A DNA stretch of 64,000 nt from Roseiflexus sp. RS-1 (GTDB lineage Bacteria; Chloroflexota; Chloroflexia; Chloroflexales; Roseiflexaceae): assembly GCF_000016665.1 (NCBI RefSeq), contig NC_009523.1, positions 4,897,501 through 4,961,500 on the forward strand, read 5' to 3'. The notes under the pieces are model-generated. The model was not told the origin of the DNA, did not search any database, and saw only the letters and a list, made by a program, of their open reading frames with translations. Shown here one piece after another: positions 57,871 to 64,000 of the stretch (positions are counted from its first letter, which is position 1; each line of letters begins with the position of its first letter). The translations under genes and the position numbers were made by a program.

Positions 57871-59340
57871 TCAGATCGTCGCCGTCAATTCCGGACGAAC
57901 CGTTTCGTACTTTTTGGAGTAGTCGCTCATTCCCTGGGGAGCGATGTTGACAAGATCGGAATACCCCAACCGTTTCAGGAAACTGACGACAGCGCTGGCG
58001 CGTGTGCCGCTCTCACACACTGCCACGATAGTGCGATCGGCGGGCAGTTCACGCCAGCGCTGTTTGATCTCGCTCAGCGCAATCAGGCGGACGTCGGTGC
58101 TGCCGTTCGGAATTACGCCTTTTTCCCACTCGAACGGCTCACGCACGTCCAGGATGACCGCATTGTGGTCTTGGACGTAGCGATGGAGCGTGTCCAGATC
58201 GCCAGTTGCAATCTGTTCGACTGGCAACCCGCTCGACAGCCAGGCGCTGACCGGTTCCTGAACATACCCGGCGACGGTTATTCCTTCCTCAACCAGCATC
58301 TGCGCCGCTTCCTGCGCAATCAGCGGAATATCACCGATAATGATCAGCGAGTCATCAGGAGCAAACAGTTTTCTGGCGCGCTCCACCAGGTTACTCTTGT
58401 TGAACATGAGATTGATCGCACCGGCTGGATGCCCTGCGGCGAATGCAAGCGCCGGTCGTAGATCGACAATGAATGCGCCGCGCTGCGCCGCCTCGAATGC
58501 CTGCTGGAGCGAGAGCGCCGGAACTTCGGTAAACTGGCGAAGACGGTGACGCCGATCACCGGTCGCAATCTCCTCAGGAAGAGGCAACACACCACGATTC
58601 GTATTGCGGTGGATCAGGACCGACTCGACCGCTTCACGCGGCACAACGCCGCTGAGAGATATGAACTCGTGCACATCGCGCGCCTGCAACATCCAGTTGA
58701 AGCGACGCTCGAACCCGATGGTGCTGACCGGCTTGCCGCTCATCTGCTTGCCGCCGCACGCCGAGCCGCCGTAGTGCGCCGGATAGATCTCGCAGTAGTC
58801 GGGCAGTTCGAGCAACCGCTGAATGCTGGTGTAGATCACCTCCGGTCCTGCAAGCGGCAGGTTCACCAGGTCGGTGCGCGCCACATCGTTGATGAACAGC
58901 GAGTCGCCGGTCAACACCATCCAGGGTTCACTGGCGCGCGGTGTATCGATCACCGCATACGCCATATGCTCTGGTGTATGCCCCGGCGTATGGATCGCCC
59001 GGATAATAATGTTGCCGATCCGGATCTCATCGCCGTCGCGCACGCGCGTGTGCGGGTAGTGGACTGAAGCGCCGGTGATGTCGTTCTCAATGTCGTCGCG
59101 GCTCGGCGCATAGATCAGCGCGCCGGTCAATGCCGCCAGCGCCCGCCCGGTCGAAAAATAATCGGCGTGGAAGTGCGTCTCGATAATCGCGGTAATGCGG
59201 AGTCCCCGGTCGGCGGCTGCTACCAGATACTCTTCAGGCGGCAACCCCGGATCGACGATCGCACACTCGCCGCTTTGAATGCACCCGATCAGGTACGACG
59301 CCGCCGAGATCGACTCGTTGAGGAACTGACGAAAGATCAT
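57871..59340 (-). CDS. persulfide dioxygenase-like MBL protein with two rhodanese domains
   Basis: 489 residues. The ETHE1-type MBL domain (1-240) has THFHADYFSTG (H56, H58, D60), H121 in HTPGHTPEH and D146 in TGDSLF; H58, H121 and D146 match the iron ligands of persulfide dioxygenases. Residue 61 is Tyr where HxHxDH has His. The first rhodanese domain (about 268-355) has no active Cys (IIIGDIPLIAQEA); the second (about 375-480) has CESGTRAS with the catalytic Cys. It should oxidise glutathione- or protein-bound sulfane sulfur after sulfide:quinone oxidoreductase. Confidence 0.88.
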   Translation of the reverse strand: MIFRQFLNESISAASYLIGCIQSGECAIVDPGLPPEEYLVAAADRGLRITAIIETHFHADYFSTGRALAALTGALIYAPSRDDIENDITGASVHYPHTRVRDGDEIRIGNIIIRAIHTPGHTPEHMAYAVIDTPRASEPWMVLTGDSLFINDVARTDLVNLPLAGPEVIYTSIQRLLELPDYCEIYPAHYGGSACGGKQMSGKPVSTIGFERRFNWMLQARDVHEFISLSGVVPREAVESVLIHRNTNRGVLPLPEEIATGDRRHRLRQFTEVPALSLQQAFEAAQRGAFIVDLRPALAFAAGHPAGAINLMFNKSNLVERARKLFAPDDSLIIIGDIPLIAQEAAQMLVEEGITVAGYVQEPVSAWLSSGLPVEQIATGDLDTLHRYVQDHNAVILDVREPFEWEKGVIPNGSTDVRLIALSEIKQRWRELPADRTIVAVCESGTRASAVVSFLKRLGYSDLVNIAPQGMSDYSKKYETVRPELTATI

Positions 59341-59358
59341 GGCATCCTCCTTGATGTC

Positions 59359-60550
59359 TCACATGCGCCCGCGCAGCATGCCGTTCCAATACATAGCCGG
59401 TAAACCATAGGCTTTCAGCGCATACATGCTATAGCGTTCCTTCGACTGATCGAACGGGAACGACTCCTTCGGCGTCAACTGGTAGTCGAACTCGGCAAGG
59501 ATCAGGCTGCCATAGCCGGTCACCAGCGGGCAGGAGGTGTATCCATCGTAGACAGCCTCGAGTGGTCGCCCATCCATTGCTGCGAGCAGATTTTCCACCA
59601 GCACCGGCGCCTGTTTGCGAATAGCAGCGCCAGTCTTCGATGTTGGCAGGTTGCTGCAATCGCCAAGCGCGAAAACATTGGGATAACGCACGTGCTGCAA
59701 CGAGAATTGATCAACCTCGACCCAACCGGTCGAAGCGGCGAGTTTGCTCTGCTTGATAACATCCGGGCTGCTCATCGGCGGCGTGACGTGGATCATATCA
59801 TAGCGCACTACGGTGTGATCGCCGCTCGCCAGATTCTGGAAGACCGCTTCCTTCCGGCGATGATCGATCTCGACCAGCTCGTGCTGGAAGTGCGTTTCGA
59901 TCCCTTTGCGGCGGCATACGGCAGAGAGGGCGTCGGCATATTTTTTGACCGAGAAGATGCCGCCGGTTCCGGAGTAGAACTTGATAGTGCTTTTGTTGCG
60001 CACGCCAGCGCGGCGGAAGTGATCATCGGCGAGGTATGCGATCTTCTGGGGCGCGCCGCCGCACTTGATTGGCGTCGATGGTTGGGTGAAGACCGCAACG
60101 CCTCCCCTGAACGAGCGAATGTTGTCCCAGGTGCGATCCACCGTTTCGTAGGAGTAGTTGCTGCACACGCCGTTGCGCTCCGCCAGCGCCTCGCGCAAGC
60201 CCTTCACTCTGTCCCAATCGATCTGGATGCCGAGCGCCGCCACCAGGTAATCGTAGGTGATGGTGTCGCCATTCTTGAGAACGACCTGGTTCTGATCCGG
60301 ATCAAACGCAGTGACGTACTCCTGGATCCACGTCACGCCAGCCGGAATGTAGTCCGCTTCCTGACGCATCGACTCTTCCTTGGGGAAAACCCCGCCACCG
60401 AACGAGTGTCCAGAGCGGCTGGTAGAAATGGTGCGCGCTCGGCTCGATAAGGGCAATCCGGGATGGGTCAATCGCACTGACCAGGTGGGCGGCGACGGTC
60501 AATCCTGCTGTGCCGCCGCCAGCAATCACGATGGGGTAATGGGATGGCAT
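59359..60550 (-). pseudogene. sulfide:quinone oxidoreductase (SQOR type), frameshifted
   Basis: From ATG 60550 (GGAGG upstream): FAD loop IVIAGGGTAGLTVAAHL and HHFYQPLWTLV, then the frame slips by one base near 60400; the next frame continues GGGVFPKEESMRQEADYI and runs intact to 59359. Catalytic cysteines lie in PIKCGGAPQKIAYL and DGYTSCPLVTGYG, and GDCSNLPTSKTGAAIRKQ is the second FAD motif, as in SQOR/type II SQR. Only one extra base separates the two frames, so a sequencing error in an otherwise sound gene is as possible as a true mutation. Confidence 0.85.
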
Positions 60551-60561
60551 CGGGGACCTCC

Positions 60562-61245
60562 TCAGACACTGGTTTTGCAACGGCTTCCAAACGACTTCGC
60601 AAAAGCAAGGAAAAAGCCGAGGGCGCGCTGGACGTCCGGATCGCCCATAGCGCGAATCAACCCAAAGAGCGAAGTGGGTCGAGCAGTACAGACGCTCTCT
60701 TCCAGCGATTGGGCAGCGTTGCTGATAACTGCAACTGCCGCGTCTTCGAGGACGTTCGAGTCGATCAGCGCCTTTGCCGCGTGCAATCCTCTTCGTCCCA
60801 AATGCTCGATATCGATGCCCGCTTCACGCAGACGCATCACCAGTTCGTCGCCGGTGTCCACCATTGCGGCGACAGCGCCCGGCGCCTGCCGGACAAGCGC
60901 ACCCAACGTGGGCAGCATCTCCACCAGCGTATGGAGCGTCTCCATCGATTGCGGCGCAGTCAGTTCGGCGAGGAGCCGGAGCGTCTCTTTCGTCCGCTCG
61001 TCGATATTGATACCGGATCGCGTCAACTCGTGCATCCATCCATCGACGGTGTCGGTCATCATGCCCACCATGGGCAACGTCTGCTGAACGAGCGCTTCGT
61101 AGTGGTCGAAGCGTTGCTCCATACGTTCAAGTCGGTCCAGGATGAGTGTGAGCAACTCAGTCGTTCCCTCGCCATTCGGTGTCGAGGTATGACCGTTGCC
61201 CGACGGCGCTGTAGCGCGTTGTGTGTGGCTGGTCAGGGTTTTCAT
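60562..61245 (-). CDS. DUF1641 protein of the sulfide-oxidation operon
   Basis: 227 residues from ATG 61245. Helical, with the DUF1641-like segment GLIRAMGDPDVQRALGFFLAFAKSFG at the C-terminus preceded by several amphipathic helices. DUF1641 proteins are regular companions of sulfide:quinone oxidoreductases, probably as an accessory or membrane-docking protein. It ends 11 bases before the SQOR start, making it the first gene of the operon. Confidence 0.82.
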   Translation of the reverse strand: MKTLTSHTQRATAPSGNGHTSTPNGEGTTELLTLILDRLERMEQRFDHYEALVQQTLPMVGMMTDTVDGWMHELTRSGINIDERTKETLRLLAELTAPQSMETLHTLVEMLPTLGALVRQAPGAVAAMVDTGDELVMRLREAGIDIEHLGRRGLHAAKALIDSNVLEDAAVAVISNAAQSLEESVCTARPTSLFGLIRAMGDPDVQRALGFFLAFAKSFGSRCKTSV

Positions 61246-61482
61246 CGCTCCGGTGCTCCTTTGCATGGTCTGGTGAGGCCAGCAGCCTCGCCGGTTGCAG
61301 TGCAGCGCACCGGCGACACTCTGACACGCAGGTGTCCGCCGGGCGCGCGATGCCGTCATCGTCGCAAGGGCGACAGGTTCTGACGGCGCCGGGTTCTGAT
61401 CGTCTTCGTTCGCCGGATCGCCTCGCCGTTGTCTGTGTTCATCGTTCTATGTCTGGCATTCTGTGCGGAGAGCAGCGTGTTT

Positions 61483-61515
61483 AGTATACAGAACGGGCGC
61501 TATCTCTGGTATACT
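61483..61515. promoter_or_regulatory. divergent -10 elements in the LysR / sulfide operon control region
   Basis: AGTATAC (61483-61489) and GTATACT (61509-61515) are an inverted repeat; each gives TATACT as a -10 box for one strand, and the plus-strand copy has TG upstream (TGGTATACT). They lie in the 427-base gap between the DUF1641 gene and the LysR gene, the rest of which shows no gene. LysR proteins often act on such divergent regions. Confidence 0.5.
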
Positions 61516-61672
61516 TTTCTTATTATTGTTTGCATAGGTTAAAGTTATGATTTGCCTGTGCAACGACTATCGCGCGGATTGCCGCGTATGCGTGCGCCGC
61601 AACGCATCCTTACCTTCAACGACGAGGCGCGCCTTTCTCTTCTCCGCAGCTTCGTATTTCGTCAGGTAGCCC

Positions 61673-62635
61673 ATGTTGACATTGCAGAAACTCGAACTCT
61701 TTGTCTATGTGGCACAGGCAGGGAGCATCAGTAAGGCAGCCGACCATTTCCTGATGTCACAGCCGAACGTGAGCCAGCATATTCAGGATCTGGAAGCCGG
61801 ATTTGGCGAACAATTGCTGATCCGAAAGCATCGGGGAGTTACGCTCACTCCCGCCGGAGAAACGCTCCTCCAGTATGCGCAGGAGATCTTCAGGTTAGTG
61901 GCAGAGGCGAAACTGGCGATCACCAATGTGTCACAATTGAGCAGCGGCAGTCTGGCGCTGGCGGCAACGCCTGGCGTTGGCATTTATGTGCTGCCGGAGT
62001 GTGTGGAACAGTTCCGCGTCCGTTATCCTCAGTTTACGGTGTCGATCAAGACGGGTACGACTGCTGAGGTGATCAATCTCCTGACCGAAAGCCAGTGCGA
62101 GGCGAGTTTTATCGAAGGCGAACTGGACGGCATTCGTCTGCCGTCGCGCTTCGGGGCGCTGGTGCTGGATACAGTGCAGCAGTACATTGTCGTCGGTCAG
62201 GCGCACCCGTGGTGGACGGTCTCATCGCTGAGCATTCAGGCGCTCCATGATCAGCCGGTGATCCTGCGGCAGATCGGCAGCCAGAGTCGGGCGTGGCTCG
62301 ATAAACTGCTGAAGGAGCGCCATATTCGCCTGCGATACGTGGGTGAGTTCGACAATCCGGAGACGATCAAACGCGCGCTCCTTGCGGGAAGCGCATTTGC
62401 CATCCTGCCCGCCTATGTGGTGCGTCACGAAGTAGACCTGGGGGTGCTGCGTCTGTTGCCGCTGACCGATTGCGAGTTGCAGCGTCAGTTGAAACTGATC
62501 TGGAACAAAGAGTGGCCCCTCTCACCGATCACCTACGCCTTTTTGCAGCACCTGACCGATCAGTATCCTGCAATTCACGCTGCGCTCACCATCTCCAGGC
62601 GTCATTTGAGGGCGAATAGAACACTTGGGCGATAG
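61673..62635 (+). CDS. LysR family transcriptional regulator
   Basis: 320 residues. The N-terminal winged helix-turn-helix is KLELFVYVAQAGSISKAADHF and SQPNVSQHIQDLEAGFGEQLL; the effector-binding domain (about 90-300) has the two-lobed fold. It is divergent from the DUF1641-SQOR-persulfide dioxygenase genes, so it probably controls them in response to sulfide or a sulfur metabolite (inference from position). Confidence 0.92.
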   Translation: MLTLQKLELFVYVAQAGSISKAADHFLMSQPNVSQHIQDLEAGFGEQLLIRKHRGVTLTPAGETLLQYAQEIFRLVAEAKLAITNVSQLSSGSLALAATPGVGIYVLPECVEQFRVRYPQFTVSIKTGTTAEVINLLTESQCEASFIEGELDGIRLPSRFGALVLDTVQQYIVVGQAHPWWTVSSLSIQALHDQPVILRQIGSQSRAWLDKLLKERHIRLRYVGEFDNPETIKRALLAGSAFAILPAYVVRHEVDLGVLRLLPLTDCELQRQLKLIWNKEWPLSPITYAFLQHLTDQYPAIHAALTISRRHLRANRTLGR

Positions 62636-62682
62636 TGGGAAACCGGCATCGGGGCGCCCCGCTCACAGGAATAGATGTTTTG

Positions 62683-62796
62683 CCCCTGCGTGCCATCTCA
62701 CGTTTCAGGCATCAGGACGCTAAAAACCTCCTTCTCCCTGTGTGAGAGAAGGGGCAGGGGGGATGAGGGGCAAAAGGCGCGGGAATGCAGAAAACC
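62683..62796. repeat. dispersed intergenic repeat, copy C
   Basis: CCCCTGCGTGCCATCTCACG, CCTCCTTCTCCC facing GAGAGAAGGGG, GGATGAGGGG, CAAAAGGCGCGGGAATGCAG. It follows the LysR gene. See copies A and B. Confidence 0.85.
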
Positions 62797-62844
62797 ACAT
62801 CATCATGCGGGCCCCGGAGTGGCGTCCATCGCCTCTTCCTGGTT

Positions 62845-62954
62845 GAGCAGCCCGCCGGTTGCGTCGAATGCGGGCTGAAAGCCCGCGCACCCTGGCTCTG
62901 GCGAGCAGCCCGCCAGTCGTGCCCGATGTGGGCTGGAAACCCGCGCACCCTGGC
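62845..62954. repeat. two copies of a 52-bp palindromic repeat
   Basis: GAGCAGCCCGCC through CGCGCACCCTGGC occurs at 62845-62896 and 62903-62954 with about ten changes. Each has GCGGGCT / AGCCCGC complementarity. The remainder of 62955-63153 shows no gene. Confidence 0.8.
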
Positions 62955-63153
62955 AATTCAGGCAGGATGCTGGGGGAATAGAGAGTAGACCGAAATTCAT
63001 TTCGGTCGCCGTGTGGGGGGCGCGATTCTGGGAGCGTTCAACCTCATCTAATTGACTCAACCTCTATGGGAACTGCTATAGATGCGAGATGGCATCCAGA
63101 TCTGGCATAAGAACGTGCTACGATCGTCTCCGCCGCAGCAGGAGAATGCCGGG

Positions 63154-63621
63154 CTATTTCAGCATCGCTGCCAGCGTGTAGATAAAGCCCATAGCGCCGA
63201 GCATCGTAAAAAAGCCTCCAAATCCAAGTAAGGCATATGGTACCACCCATGCTTCCCACGAATCGATCAATGCCAGCTGTGGCGTTTGCGGGTCGTAACG
63301 TACCTTGACGACATCACCGATGCGGTGTATCGGCGGATTGCCGCCAGACCTGCCCTCGAAGCGAATAACGTCTCCTCTGAACGTGCGAAACTCCACGACC
63401 GGGTAGTAGATCGTTTCTTCTTCGTTATCGTCATCTGAGGTTTCAGTACGTGCGATAAAGTCGACTACCCTGCCCTCCGTTAGAAGCATTGCGGCGATCT
63501 GGTTCTGGGTCGAGTTATACACATACGTTCCCAGGAACAGGAAACCTGATCCAATGACAAGCACAACCAGTCTGACCAGAAGATCGCGGATGCGATTGGT
63601 AGAGCGTGCTTTCGCGTTCAA
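63154..63621 (-). CDS. DUF3592 membrane protein
   Basis: 155 residues. A membrane span at about 15-35 (LVRLVVLVIGSGFLFLGTYVY), a central soluble beta domain with TIYYPVVEFRTFRGD and GDVVKVRYDPQTP, and a second span near the C-terminus (VVPYALLGFGGFFTMLGAMGF). The arrangement is typical of DUF3592 proteins, whose function is unknown. Confidence 0.85.
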   Translation of the reverse strand: MNAKARSTNRIRDLLVRLVVLVIGSGFLFLGTYVYNSTQNQIAAMLLTEGRVVDFIARTETSDDDNEEETIYYPVVEFRTFRGDVIRFEGRSGGNPPIHRIGDVVKVRYDPQTPQLALIDSWEAWVVPYALLGFGGFFTMLGAMGFIYTLAAMLK

Positions 63622-63816
63622 TTGCTTTCCTCCGTGCTGTGGTACAGCGGCATCTGGCGCTCACACAAGAAAAGCCTGCGGAAGAAACCGGTAAGGGCGG
63701 GGCGCGGCGGCGCTCTCATTTGTCGGGCGCTCAGGCATCGGTGTCAGGCGTTGTTGAAGATACAACCGGCTTCTGCTCCGATGCGGCTCCGCTACCAATC
63801 GTCGGCAGGAGAACCG

Positions 63817-63996
63817 ATGCCGCTCCTCCTTCCTGGATTATTATCGCAATGGCAGGAATACGTGTCAACGCAGATCCGCAGCTCGAGCGCGCCGCGATGG
63901 TGTGTGCTGGCGAGGTGGAGCGTCGGGATCGCGCTGGCGCAGTGCTGTGATTGGCCGGTGTTGTGGCAGCGCTGGCTGTCCATCGGCACAGTGTGA
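63817..63996 (+). CDS. 59-residue ORF, possibly a truncated transposase N-terminus
   Basis: ATG 63817 has AGGAG 5-6 bases upstream. The protein is helical and Trp/Arg-rich (LLSQWQEYVSTQIRS, WPVLWQRWL) and stops at 63996, 4 bases before the window ends. I do not recognise it with certainty; such openings occur in some IS4-type transposases. A real gene, a truncated one or chance are all possible. Confidence 0.3.
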   Translation: MPLLLPGLLSQWQEYVSTQIRSSSAPRWCVLARWSVGIALAQCCDWPVLWQRWLSIGTV

Positions 63997-64000
63997 AATC

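Noticed and set aside
59359-60550. Programmed frameshift in the sulfide:quinone oxidoreductase gene
   Set aside because: No slippery heptamer or downstream structure of a known type was evident; mutation or sequence error is simpler.
63606-63950. 114-residue plus-strand frame at the window end
   Set aside because: No domain, and it overlaps the DUF3592 start and a better-signalled ORF at 63817 in a different frame.

Overview
This window looks like a high-GC chromosome segment from a filamentous anoxygenic phototroph of the Chloroflexota, most like Roseiflexus. That is an inference from gene content and style: a LysR / DUF1641 / sulfide:quinone oxidoreductase / persulfide dioxygenase-rhodanese block, FHA and zinc-ribbon signalling proteins, STAND NTPases, HEPN/MNT pairs, and many minisatellites and palindromic intergenic repeats. 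No rRNA or phototrophy gene is present to prove it.

Layout. 1-276 is the tail of a WD40 protein. 286-4243 holds a thiolase, then roadblock, protoglobin, DUF4388 and small GTPase genes on one strand (a likely gas- or redox-sensing switch). 4521-6439 carries a MoaB/Mog protein, a YidD fused to a degenerate nucleotidyltransferase, and a HEPN/MNT pair. 6528-24445 is mostly housekeeping and signalling: fmt, a medium-chain dehydrogenase, an SPFH membrane protein, a PfkB kinase, a REC-GGDEF-REC protein, a 1180-residue TPR protein, a class III aminotransferase, gmd, an intact GmrSD-like protein, sucC, an ASCH protein, PspC, and a fumarylacetoacetase-family gene with thiN. 24736-31984 is a two-gene FHA module: an FHA-ABC exporter and a large FHA/membrane/metalloprotease gene split by a dead IS982-like element. 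A histidine tRNA with promoter and terminator sits at 32152-32307. 32402-40581 is carbohydrate related (debranching enzyme, solute-binding lipoprotein, BadF kinase, GH29 fucosidase, 2-hydroxyacid dehydrogenase, UPF0173 hydrolase).

40606-48697 is the accessory region: a 74-bp tandem array, a 53-bp palindromic array of about 33 copies, two overlapping STAND-type ATPase genes (the second has a 33-unit Gly-Val-Ala repeat inside its membrane region), and the wreck of a second GmrSD-like gene. 48866-56931 returns to ordinary genes (two-fold glutaredoxin, PIG-L deacetylase, MFS exporter, GDSL hydrolase, DegT aminotransferase, AmmeMemoRadiSam B, SH3 lipoprotein). 56952-57770 is a repeat field in which the lipoprotein 3' end has been copied. 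57871-62635 is a sulfide-oxidation operon with its divergent LysR regulator; its quinone reductase is frameshifted here. The window ends with a DUF3592 membrane protein and a short unresolved ORF.

Strongest second-look items: the reversible-looking IS split of one 1172-codon gene, the YidD/inactive-MNT fusion next to an active-looking HEPN/MNT pair, the STAND pair with a glycine-zipper repeat beside the 53-bp array, the roadblock-protoglobin-GTPase cassette, and the amplified 3' end of the SH3 lipoprotein. All coordinates and motifs were read by eye; no database search was run.
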